A stretch of 64,000 bases of DNA, from IMG/VR virus record IMGVR_UViG_3300035182_002586, positions 248,001-312,000 of that record; one strand, given 5' to 3'. Shown piece after piece: positions 37,614-44,620 of the stretch. The notes under the pieces are model-generated. The model ran no database searches, had not been told where the DNA came from, and was given only the letters and a program-made list of their open reading frames with translations. The translations under genes and the position numbers were made by a program. Position 1 is the stretch's first letter; every line of letters begins with the position of its first letter. The stretch is from a virus.

Positions 37614-37973
37614 GTGGCTCGGATCGTAGTCTGCGCTGTCGATGTGACGGCGAAACAGCTTCTCTCCCTAGGGACAGACGAACGCCTTCGGTCGGTCACG
37701 GACGCCTTGAAGGTGGAACGGGTCGGTGGACGCCTCACCGTTTCGGTCGATGAAGCGGGGCGGATCCACATAGAGTTCGATGCCCACGGGGCCAGTGACC
37801 CTGTTGTGGAGGCTCAGACTCCACCGATCGAAGAGCCCGGAGAGAAGCTGGAGACGGAGGATCTGCGGCTCACCGTTGACCCTCCGGAGATCTTGATCGC
37901 CGTGCCCACAGAGGAAGAGATGCAGCAGTACGGCACCCTGGAGCCGGACAAGGGCACCACCTCGACGACATGA
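37614..37973 (+). CDS. Unknown 119-aa protein
   Basis: Starts at GTG 37614 right after the previous stop. The N-terminus is VARIVVCAVDVTAKQLLSLG, followed by a beta pair (RVGGRLTVSVDEAGRIHIEF). The C-terminal half is acidic and likely extended (PPIEEPGEKLETEDLRLTVD). No motif is recognised. Its TGA stop forms the left end of an 11-bp inverted repeat whose right end is the start codon of the GT51 gene, so the two genes may be linked by RNA structure. Confidence 0.6.
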   Translation: MARIVVCAVDVTAKQLLSLGTDERLRSVTDALKVERVGGRLTVSVDEAGRIHIEFDAHGASDPVVEAQTPPIEEPGEKLETEDLRLTVDPPEILIAVPTEEEMQQYGTLEPDKGTTSTT

Positions 37974-37999
37974 CCCCCCTCGGTGTAAGAGGGGGGTCA
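37971..37999 (+). promoter_or_regulatory. 11-bp inverted repeat spanning stop and start codons, with GGTGTA in the loop
   Basis: TGACCCCCCTC (37971-37981) is perfectly complementary to GAGGGGGGTCA (37989-37999), with the 7-base loop GGTGTAA. The left arm contains the stop of the upstream gene; the last base of the right arm is the A of the GT51 ATG. In a read-through transcript the start would be at the base of a very stable hairpin. If GGTGTAA is a promoter, a transcript starting after it would lack the left arm and be free to translate. Confidence 0.7.
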
Positions 38000-39696
38000 T
38001 GGAAGCAACCAAGAAATCCCGTCGTCCCCGATGGTCGGTCGTTCTAGGTACCGTCGCGGGAGTGGTCGCCGTTGCTCTTGTCGTGGCCTGGTTCGTCGCA
38101 CCTGTGATGGTGCGACGCTACGTGGAGCAGCACTACAAGGGGGTCCACATCCAAGGCGGGGTGACCCTATCGTTCCGTGGTGTCGCACTCCACGGGGTCG
38201 AGATCGACAGGGAGGGGGTCAAAGCACAGCTACCCCTCGTGCGTGTGCTCCCGGATGAGAGCGTCGTCGTAGAGGGCGGGACGGCTACCCTCACCCTGAC
38301 GGAAAAGCCAGGGGGCGGTAACAGCGACACGAAGAGACGGGTCGTGGGGTGGTTGGATGCGGCCACGGTCGTGCAGGGGGACGTCAAGGGGACTGCCACG
38401 AAGGTCACGTTCGACGACTTTCGCGTCTGCGCCGAGAAGGTGGAGGCGCAGCACCCAAAGGGTTCGGTGTCTGGTGCCACCGTCTGCGTGAGGAAAGACC
38501 GCACGCTCGTCACGGCCGAGGCGCTGACGGCCACACCGAGCTTCAAGCTCCCCTACATCGACAAGCTGCCGGCCCCGACCCCCAAGGACATCACCGTCAC
38601 TGGCGTCGAGTTCAAACCGAAAGAGCCGAGCGTATCGGTCAAGACGGCCACCTTTGGGCCGGTGTCGGTCAAGTCCGGGTACGCAGCGATCAAGTCCGCG
38701 ACCGTGTATCTCATGGGGGACGTGACTCTGGACCTGGCGGTTCTGCACACGGGGCCGATCACGTTGAAGGACGTGAGCACCAAGATCCCTGTGGCGGATC
38801 TGGCGAACCTGACGAAGATCCCGGTTCAGATCGGCCCCGCTCGGGTGGTGATCAGCCCGGGGGACATGTCCCTCGAAGGGGATGCGAAGTGCCAGGCGTG
38901 GGTCGATGCGTTGCCCACGGAGCTGCGTACGGGCCCCCTTGCCACGATGCGCCTGGAGGGGTCCTTGTCCTTCACAGTCGCCGTGAAGCCCCCCACGCCC
39001 ACGTTCAAGATGAAGGCGGACTGCCACGCCTCGTGTGAGGGGTTCAAGCCTCTGTCGGGGAAGTTCACCTACACGGCCTACGATGCTGACGGAAAGGAGT
39101 TCGTGCGCACGACGGGTCCGGGCACGAAGGACTGGACCCCGATCGGCGAAGTGAGCGCCACGCTTCCGGCCGCCGTGATGTCGACGGAAGACCCCGGGTT
39201 CCTCGGGCACAAGGGGGTCATCCCCGAGGCCATCGAGAACTCGCTGCGGGACGACCTCAAGGCCGACCGCTTCGTGCGCGGGGGCTCCACCATCACGATG
39301 CAGCTCGTGAAGAACGTCTGGCTCCGACGGACCAAGACGCTTGGACGCAAGACCCAAGAGGTCCTGCTGTCGCTCGCGATCGAGTCGTGTCTGTCGAAAG
39401 ACGTGATCATGGAGACGTACCTGAACGTCGTCGAGTTCGGCCCCAATCTCTACGGGGTGGGGCCCGCGTCGCAGCACTACTTCGGAGAAGCTGCGATGAC
39501 TCTCGACCCTGTGCGGTCGTACTACCTGGCTTCGATCCTCCCCGCCCCTCGAAAGGCTCCGCCCCCGAACACCGAGACCTTGGAGCGCATTCGCTCGCTG
39601 ATGATCCGTGTGTCGAAAGAGAGTGGACAGCTCTCGGACACGTTCGGAGCACCTAGCCCTCAGGACGAAGAGGGGTGGGTCGTCAACAAGCCGTAG
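37999..39696 (+). CDS. Membrane-anchored monofunctional peptidoglycan glycosyltransferase (GT51) with AsmA-like N-terminal region
   Basis: 565 residues: a basic N-terminus, one membrane helix at about 15-37 (VVLGTVAGVVAVALVVAWFV), a beta-rich region of about 340 residues resembling AsmA-type domains, then a GT51 domain from about 390. The key motifs are all present: EDPGFLGHKG (catalytic Glu at about 397), GGSTITMQLVKN, RKTQEVLLSLAIE, and METYLNVVEFG with the second Glu. It would polymerise lipid II into glycan strands outside the inner membrane. No transpeptidase domain. Phages normally encode enzymes that cut peptidoglycan, so a complete synthase is striking. Confidence 0.9.
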   Translation: MEATKKSRRPRWSVVLGTVAGVVAVALVVAWFVAPVMVRRYVEQHYKGVHIQGGVTLSFRGVALHGVEIDREGVKAQLPLVRVLPDESVVVEGGTATLTLTEKPGGGNSDTKRRVVGWLDAATVVQGDVKGTATKVTFDDFRVCAEKVEAQHPKGSVSGATVCVRKDRTLVTAEALTATPSFKLPYIDKLPAPTPKDITVTGVEFKPKEPSVSVKTATFGPVSVKSGYAAIKSATVYLMGDVTLDLAVLHTGPITLKDVSTKIPVADLANLTKIPVQIGPARVVISPGDMSLEGDAKCQAWVDALPTELRTGPLATMRLEGSLSFTVAVKPPTPTFKMKADCHASCEGFKPLSGKFTYTAYDADGKEFVRTTGPGTKDWTPIGEVSATLPAAVMSTEDPGFLGHKGVIPEAIENSLRDDLKADRFVRGGSTITMQLVKNVWLRRTKTLGRKTQEVLLSLAIESCLSKDVIMETYLNVVEFGPNLYGVGPASQHYFGEAAMTLDPVRSYYLASILPAPRKAPPPNTETLERIRSLMIRVSKESGQLSDTFGAPSPQDEEGWVVNKP

Positions 39697-39735
39697 CCAG
39701 TCGGAACAATACTCTACTTATGTCTTGTTCCGGCT

Positions 39736-40170
39736 ATGCGACTCTGTACCTGCGGCAACCCTGCGATTTCCGATCGACGTATTTGCACTGCGTGCCGGAA
39801 CAGCAAGCTCCGAGAGCGTTACCAGAACGATACGGAGTTCCGTATGAAACGCCTGTCTGATATGAAAGACAGGTTCAACCCTCAGGTGCGGAGAGAGCGT
39901 TACTACGCACTACAAAGTAAAGCTCTCGCAGTGCTTGGGGGGCCCAAGTGTCGGGTGTGTGGATTTGCTGACCCCAGAGCACTTCAAATCGATCACGTTG
40001 CTGTGGACGGGTACCAACGAAGACGGCAAGGAGAGTCGGGGGAAGCTCTATATCGTAAAGTGATCCGGACTCAAGGGGTTGGGTACCAGATTCTCTGTGC
40101 AAACTGCAACTGGATCAAGAGAGTGGAAGAGGGTAACGGCGGGGGGTCAAAGTCAGGGAGGCTGGGTTAA
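39736..40170 (+). CDS. HNH homing endonuclease
   Basis: 144 residues with an N-terminal zinc knuckle (CTCGNPAISDRRICTACRN). The HNH core reads CRVCGFADPRALQIDHVAVD and ILCANCNWIKR. It is free-standing, placed after the GT51 gene and before an unknown 133-aa gene. An AT-rich stretch with TACTTATG upstream may be its own promoter. Base composition is visibly lower in GC than its neighbours, in keeping with a recent arrival. Confidence 0.85.
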   Translation: MRLCTCGNPAISDRRICTACRNSKLRERYQNDTEFRMKRLSDMKDRFNPQVRRERYYALQSKALAVLGGPKCRVCGFADPRALQIDHVAVDGYQRRRQGESGEALYRKVIRTQGVGYQILCANCNWIKRVEEGNGGGSKSGRLG

Positions 40171-40216
40171 TCGACCTATACAAGCGCCTCGACGTACGCC
40201 CACGAAAGGTCTACCG

Positions 40217-40618
40217 ATGCGCCCTGACGACCCCCGCTGGAAGATCGCATCCACCAGCGCCGCTGCTGTCCACGCCGCTCTCGAACACCAGTTCAAGGCC
40301 GTCAAGACGGACCCAAAGGCACTCGGAGAAGCTGCGGCGCAGACGGCGAGGAAGTTCACAGCGGCCGTCCGGGCGTTTCACACCAAGATCGAGGCGTTCG
40401 ACAAGTGGCGGAACCTCCCCGAAGGCGCCTACGAGCTGCCGGAGTTCGCGACCACGTTCGTGTGGGCGGTCGAGAAGGCGGGACCTACACCCGTAGCTCT
40501 CGAACTACGCATGAAAGAGGCGCTGGCGGAGACCCTGCTCGTCGCCCACATCACGGAAGCGTGGTTCGCGGAAGCCCTCACGGCGGTCGGCGGGACGGTC
40601 TGGACCTGGCGCCTCTGA
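40217..40618 (+). CDS. Unknown helical protein (133 aa)
   Basis: Starts MRPDDPRWKIASTSAAAVHA, preceded by GAAAGG. The protein is almost entirely helical (KALGEAAAQTARKFTAAVRA; LELRMKEALAETLLVAHITE) and ends in TVWTWRL. No signal peptide or motif. It lies between an HNH gene and bL12. The family is not recognised. Confidence 0.6.
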   Translation: MRPDDPRWKIASTSAAAVHAALEHQFKAVKTDPKALGEAAAQTARKFTAAVRAFHTKIEAFDKWRNLPEGAYELPEFATTFVWAVEKAGPTPVALELRMKEALAETLLVAHITEAWFAEALTAVGGTVWTWRL

Positions 40619-40626
40619 GCTGACGT

Positions 40627-40633
40627 GGTGTAT
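40627..40633 (+). promoter_or_regulatory. GGTGTAT motif before bL12
   Basis: GGTGTAT lies 29 bases before the bL12 ATG, right after the stop of the upstream gene. A good Shine-Dalgarno (CCGGAGG) follows at 40648-40654. This is a copy with a normal leader. Confidence 0.55.
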
Positions 40634-40662
40634 ACCTCCGAGTCCACCGGAGGCACCACGCC

Positions 40663-41049
40663 ATGTCGAACGTCAACACGGATCAGATCGCAGAACAGCT
40701 CGGCCAGCTCTCCGTCATGGAGCTGATTGGCCTCACAAAGAAGCTGGAGACCGCCTGGGGCGTTTCGGCGGCGCCTGCCGTCAACCTGGCCCCGCCGACC
40801 CCGTTGCCGGGCACCCCGGTCGTCGCAGAGCAGACGGAGTTCGAGGTCGCCCTCACGGGCCTCGCCGCCCCGGACAAGAAGATCTCGGTCATCAAGGTCA
40901 TCCGGGAAGTCACGGGCCTCGGCCTCAAGGAGGCGAAGGACCTCGTGGAAGCCCTCCCGAAGACCGTGAAGGAAGGCATCGCGAAGGCGGAGGCGGAAGA
41001 CCTCACGAAGAAGCTGCGTGAGGCCGGCGCCACGGTCGAGATGAAGTGA
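40663..41049 (+). CDS. rplL: Ribosomal protein bL12 (L7/L12), full length
   Basis: 128 residues in the host bL12 layout. The N-terminal dimerisation domain (about 1-34: [20 protein letters not shown]) is followed by an Ala/Pro hinge (about 35-55) and a C-terminal factor-binding domain with [20 protein letters not shown] and [18 protein letters not shown]. The conserved Lys-Ile-x-Val-Ile-Lys and Gly-Leu-Gly-Leu-Lys-Glu-Ala-Lys elements are intact. It would join the ribosomal stalk and recruit translation factors. It has its own GGTGTAT motif and Shine-Dalgarno. Phage-encoded bL12 is known from environmental viruses but remains rare. Confidence 0.95.
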   Translation: MSNVNTDQIAEQLGQLSVMELIGLTKKLETAWGVSAAPAVNLAPPTPLPGTPVVAEQTEFEVALTGLAAPDKKISVIKVIREVTGLGLKEAKDLVEALPKTVKEGIAKAEAEDLTKKLREAGATVEMK

Positions 41050-41070
41050 TCGCTCCCTCGGGGCGTGTCC

Positions 41071-41077
41071 GGTGTAC
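41071..41077 (+). promoter_or_regulatory. GGTGTAC motif before pyrB
   Basis: GGTGTACCGGC lies 12 bases before the pyrB ATG and no Shine-Dalgarno is present between them. The same 11-base string recurs at 54071 and 59049. It suggests pyrB can be transcribed independently of bL12. Confidence 0.55.
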
Positions 41078-41089
41078 CGGCGCGCCCCG

Positions 41090-42043
41090 ATGACGGACAT
41101 CAAACACGCAGTCTCCATCGACCAGTTCGACAACCCCTCGATCGAGAGGTTGTTCCTACGAGCCAGGACTCTTCGGGACGCCGACGTGCAGGCGAGCAGC
41201 CTCGCGGGCAAGGTCCTCGCCTGCCTCTTCTACGAGCCCTCGACCCGCACCTCGTCCAGCTTCATCGCTGCGATGACTCGGGCCGGGGGCTCGGTCATTC
41301 CGATCACTCAAGGGGTGCAGTTCTCCAGCGTCTCGAAGGGCGAGACGCTGGAAGACACGATCGTCACCCTCGGTCAGTACGCCGATGCGATCGTTCTTCG
41401 TCACCCGGAGGTGGGCGCAGCCGCACGGGCGGCCGCTGTCTCCCCGGTCCCGGTCATCAACGCCGGAGACGGTGCCGGAGAACACCCGACGCAGGCGCTC
41501 CTGGACCTCTTCACAATCCAAGAGGAGTGTGGCGGCCGCCTCGACGAGCTGAACGTGACGTTCGTGGGCGACCTTGCGCACGGCCGTACGGTGCACTCGC
41601 TGGCGAAGCTCCTCGCACGGCACAACACGAAGATCAACCTCGTCTCCCCCTTCCTTCTCCGCCTCAACCGGATCGGGGATGACGACCCTACCTACCGGGC
41701 CGTCAAGCATCGGATCGGACGGGAGCGCACCGTCAAGAACGGGCTCCACGAGGCGCAGGACATCCTGAACGATTCGGATGTCATCTACATGACGAGGGTG
41801 CAGAGGGAGCGCTTCACGTACGCGGAAGGGTACGCGGAGGTGAAGGACTCCTGCCTGCTCACGGACGAGATCGTCGCGGGGCTGAAACCTCGTGCGCGCA
41901 TCCTCCACCCGTTCCCGCGCGTGAACGAGATCCCGACCACCATCGACAAGGACCCTCGCGCGGCCTACTTCCGGCAGATTCGCAACGGGCTGTGGGTCCG
42001 GATGGCCCTTCTCGAAAGCGTCATCCTCGGGAGGACGCCGTGA
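41090..42043 (+). CDS. pyrB: Aspartate carbamoyltransferase catalytic chain
   Basis: 317 residues, matching the ~310 of bacterial PyrB. The carbamoyl-phosphate motif FYEPSTRT is at about 48-54. SKGETLEDT, RHPE and EHPTQALLDLFTI (His at about 132) follow. GDLAHGRTVHSL, RVQRERF and the C-terminal HPFPRVNEI complete the set, so the enzyme looks active. It makes N-carbamoyl-aspartate, the committed step of pyrimidine synthesis. The regulatory chain PyrI is absent, which would free it from CTP control. The stop overlaps a GTG that begins an abandoned copy of the dNMP kinase start. Confidence 0.93.
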   Translation: MTDIKHAVSIDQFDNPSIERLFLRARTLRDADVQASSLAGKVLACLFYEPSTRTSSSFIAAMTRAGGSVIPITQGVQFSSVSKGETLEDTIVTLGQYADAIVLRHPEVGAAARAAAVSPVPVINAGDGAGEHPTQALLDLFTIQEECGGRLDELNVTFVGDLAHGRTVHSLAKLLARHNTKINLVSPFLLRLNRIGDDDPTYRAVKHRIGRERTVKNGLHEAQDILNDSDVIYMTRVQRERFTYAEGYAEVKDSCLLTDEIVAGLKPRARILHPFPRVNEIPTTIDKDPRAAYFRQIRNGLWVRMALLESVILGRTP

Positions 42044-42069
42044 TCGTCGGCATCCTCGGTCTCGCAGGC
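42040..42069 (+). pseudogene. 5' remnant of the dNMP kinase gene
   Basis: The ten codons from GTG 42040 read VIVGILGLAG, which parallels the present kinase start MLLGISGLAN up to the P-loop. They overlap the pyrB stop as GTGA, the coupled arrangement used elsewhere in this genome. After the tenth codon the similarity ends and the upstream sequence of the GIY-YIG gene begins. The best reading is that the endonuclease gene landed in the P-loop codons and the kinase was given a new start downstream. Confidence 0.65.
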
Positions 42070-42100
42070 TTTGGTAGTCTGGTTATAGGACGTCCTGAGT

Positions 42101-42931
42101 ATGGCGCTCACGAGTCACATCTACGCCCTCGTTCACCCTATATCTGGTGAGATCCGCTACGTTGGGAAGTGTGTGACGTCGCTCAAGAGACGACTTCACA
42201 ACCACGAGTACCGAGCACGTAGTGGTCGCGACAAAACCCCCAAAGGGGAGTGGATCCGGCAGCTACACCTGAGGGGGTTACACCCCCTCACCCGGCCACT
42301 CGAAGTAACCACAGAGCTTCGATGGCAGGACGCCGAACGACGGTGGATCGCCAAACTACGAGCAGAGGGACACCCGCTTCTGAACTTGCACGCTGGCGGC
42401 AACGGGGCTCACACACGTGCTGCCCTCGCCCCGCAGTATGCAAGCCTTCTCGGAACGATCTCCGACGCTCGAATCGCGGAAATGGCTGGATTGTGTCGAG
42501 AGACGGTAACGTACCACAGAAGAAGGGCTGGTATCCACGCCTCCAACGATCGCAGTCGGGTCAAGTGCACCTTCCAGAAGGGGGCACCCCCTCCTAACAA
42601 GATCGAGATCCCGTCTGCCCTGCTCGGTCAACTGGGAAAGCTGAGTGACGGGGAACTGGCCAAAACCTGCGGTGTGTCGCGAGGGCTGATTAAGCAGCGC
42701 AGAAAGAAAGCCGGGATCGCCCCTGCTCTCCCGAAAGGCAAAACGCCACATGGGACAGACCACCCCAACGCAAAGTTGACTGAGGAAGTCGTCCGTCAGA
42801 TTCGAGCAAGATACAAGCGATACAGCCGGACAGATGGGTGTGGAGTGATGGCCAAGGAACTGGGGATCGATCGCTCCACCGTGCACGACGTGGTGACGGG
42901 TAAGATATGGAGGGTAAGATATGGAGGGTAA
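42101..42931 (+). CDS. GIY-YIG homing endonuclease inserted in the dNMP kinase gene
   Basis: 276 residues. The GIY-YIG motif (HIYALVHPISG, then IRYVGKC) is N-terminal, and a second element, LRWQDAERRWIAKLRAEGHP, supplies the expected acidic residue. Two HTH-like segments follow (ARIAEMAGLCRETVTYHRRR and GVMAKELGIDRSTVHDVV), the last being the common DNA-recognition end of phage homing enzymes. It sits between the kinase remnant and the intact kinase. The final codons run into a triple 14-bp repeat. Confidence 0.88.
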   Translation: MALTSHIYALVHPISGEIRYVGKCVTSLKRRLHNHEYRARSGRDKTPKGEWIRQLHLRGLHPLTRPLEVTTELRWQDAERRWIAKLRAEGHPLLNLHAGGNGAHTRAALAPQYASLLGTISDARIAEMAGLCRETVTYHRRRAGIHASNDRSRVKCTFQKGAPPPNKIEIPSALLGQLGKLSDGELAKTCGVSRGLIKQRRKKAGIAPALPKGKTPHGTDHPNAKLTEEVVRQIRARYKRYSRTDGCGVMAKELGIDRSTVHDVVTGKIWRVRYGG

Positions 42932-42942
42932 GATATGGAGGG
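42901..42942 (+). repeat. Three tandem copies of a 14-bp unit
   Basis: TAAGATATGGAGGG is repeated exactly three times, covering the last codons of the GIY-YIG gene (its TAA stop is in the third copy) and the Shine-Dalgarno of the kinase, GGAGGG. Such repeats expand or shrink by slippage. Each copy carries a ribosome-binding core and an ATG, so copy number may change kinase translation. Confidence 0.85.
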
Positions 42943-42949
42943 TAGTAGG

Positions 42950-43720
42950 ATGCTTCTAGGTATCAGCGGGTTAGCGAACAGCGGCAAGGACACGGTGGCG
43001 AAGTTCCTCGGGGAAGACCTCCGGTTCGTTGGCATCGCGTTCGCTGATCCCCTCAAGCAGATCGCGAAGACGGTCTACCGCTTCACGGACGACCAGCTCT
43101 GGGGGCCGTCCCACATGCGCAACACCCCCGACAAGCGCTACCCTCGGTCTCACACCTGGGTCCTGGCCGATCGGCTCGCCGAGCACGAGATGACGTGCGC
43201 CTGCTGTGGGGCTGGAGCCAACCGCCGACTCGTCGAAGACGACCTGCTCGTGGTCAATGAGGAAGACGTCTCCCCGTGCTACCTCACGCCGAGGTATGCC
43301 CTCCAGCTTCTCGGCACGGAGTGGGGGCGGCAGTGCTACCCCGACACGTGGGCGCTCCTTGGCGTCACCAACGCCAAGGAGCTGCTCGGGCCCAACGGAG
43401 CTGGACTTCGTTACGACAGGGCGCGTGGCATCTGGCGCTCGGACCGGCACCCGACGGAGAAGGCGGCAGGCGTCGCGATCACGGACGTGCGCTTCAAGAA
43501 CGAGATGAGGGTCATCCGTGAAGGCGGCGGGAAGGTCATCCGCGTTCGTCGACCCGGGGCTGGACTTGGGGGCGGGGCCGGGCTCCACCCCTCAGAGGCA
43601 GAGCAGGCGAGCATCCCGGATTCGGCGTTCGACGCGATCATCGAGAACGACGAGACCCTCGACGTTCTGCGTGCGCGGTCGCACGACACCCTGGTGAGCC
43701 TCGGGGCCACGGGTTACTGA
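42950..43720 (+). CDS. Deoxynucleoside monophosphate kinase
   Basis: 256 residues. The P-loop GLANSGKDT (about 7-15) lies at the N-terminus, followed by FVGIAFADPLKQIAKTVYRF and a lid-like region, the pattern of phage T4 gp1-type dNMP kinases. A CACC motif (about residue 84) is an unusual insertion and could bind zinc. It converts dNMPs to dNDPs for phage DNA synthesis. The start is the ATG at 42950 because of GGAGGG just upstream; an in-frame ATG at 42935 lies in the repeat. It is next to pyrB, which fits a nucleotide-supply unit, and overlaps the patatin stop convergently by 7 bases. Confidence 0.85.
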   Translation: MLLGISGLANSGKDTVAKFLGEDLRFVGIAFADPLKQIAKTVYRFTDDQLWGPSHMRNTPDKRYPRSHTWVLADRLAEHEMTCACCGAGANRRLVEDDLLVVNEEDVSPCYLTPRYALQLLGTEWGRQCYPDTWALLGVTNAKELLGPNGAGLRYDRARGIWRSDRHPTEKAAGVAITDVRFKNEMRVIREGGGKVIRVRRPGAGLGGGAGLHPSEAEQASIPDSAFDAIIENDETLDVLRARSHDTLVSLGATGY

Positions 43721-44559
43721 CCCACGGCGGCTCGGCCAGCTTGAAGCAGTTGCGCTGAGATCGCAGGATCGAACGAAACTGGGTTCACGTACGTCATCGA
43801 TGCGGGGGCGAAGACTCGGATACGAGGGGCCTGCCTACCCTTGAACTCCTGCTTCGTCCACGCGTCGATGTCCCCTTCCATCACCCCATCGAGAGCATAG
43901 ATCAGGGCTGCAACAGCGATGGTGGTCAACGTGAGTGCCCGCTTCGGGGGCACCACCATCCAGTCCCCGAGGCCACGCGGAAAGCAGAGGATGATGTCGA
44001 TCTCGTCGGCACCCTCTGCAACGGCCACAGACACAGGGTCGTTGCGTCGGATACCCCCATCAACGTAAGAGGCCCCGTCGATCTCTACGGGCGGGAATAC
44101 GAGCGGGATCGCCGCAGAGGCGAGCACCCACTTGGCGAACGAGGCGTCTTCGCTGCTGCTCGTGTGGACCCGGCCGCTTTGCAGCTCCACCGCGCTCACG
44201 ATGCACTTTGTGTGGAAGGTCGAGCTGCCGGTGATGTACCGCTCGACCAGGTGGCGCAGCGGGGTGGTGCTTCGGAACGAAGGCTTGGCTCGAAGCCAGG
44301 GGACGATCCCGGCAAGGGCTCCGAACCAATTCGCACGATGTACGTGACGGGTGTGGAGTTGTGACCAAAGGGCAACGAGTTCGGCCGCCCGGGCCCTCTG
44401 TTCGTCCTTCGGTGCACACGCAAGGAAGGCTCCGTTGAGGGCACCTACACTGGTGCCAACGACGAGATCCCACGTCGCCCCTTGTTCAGCAAGCCCTTGG
44501 ATAGCGCCTGCCTGGAAGGCTCCGAGAGACCCGCCGCCGCTGAGGACGAGGGCTCGCAT
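43714..44559 (-). CDS. Patatin-like phospholipase
   Basis: 281 residues with the full patatin set: oxyanion-hole GGGSLGAF (8-15), nucleophile GTSVG (Ser at about 37), and the DGG motif in SYVDGGIRRND (Asp at about 167), preceded by LASAAIPLVFPPV. The length is typical of bacterial RssA/patatin enzymes. There is no signal peptide. It would hydrolyse membrane lipids. It is divergent from the GH25 endolysin with 61 bases between starts, so a role in lysis or membrane damage is the leading idea. Patatins are also effectors in CBASS defence, so exclusion of rival phages is an alternative. Confidence 0.9.
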   Translation of the reverse strand: MRALVLSGGGSLGAFQAGAIQGLAEQGATWDLVVGTSVGALNGAFLACAPKDEQRARAAELVALWSQLHTRHVHRANWFGALAGIVPWLRAKPSFRSTTPLRHLVERYITGSSTFHTKCIVSAVELQSGRVHTSSSEDASFAKWVLASAAIPLVFPPVEIDGASYVDGGIRRNDPVSVAVAEGADEIDIILCFPRGLGDWMVVPPKRALTLTTIAVAALIYALDGVMEGDIDAWTKQEFKGRQAPRIRVFAPASMTYVNPVSFDPAISAQLLQAGRAAVGQ

Positions 44560-44620
44560 ACCCTCTCAGGCCGATAGGAGGGCTAGCAGGACCCGGATCC
44601 TCTTGTCGCCGCCCCCTGAC

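Noticed and set aside
42040-42949. Group I intron containing the GIY-YIG gene
   Set aside because: No clean splice junction restores the kinase frame (tested T-end and G-end rules by eye), and a complete P-loop with a Shine-Dalgarno is present after the endonuclease. A replaced 5' end explains it better, though a fold search was not possible.
44351-44620. Upstream extension of the GH25 gene
   Set aside because: It would overlap the patatin gene on the opposite strand and shows no GH25-like sequence; ATG 44621 begins right before the conserved Asp.
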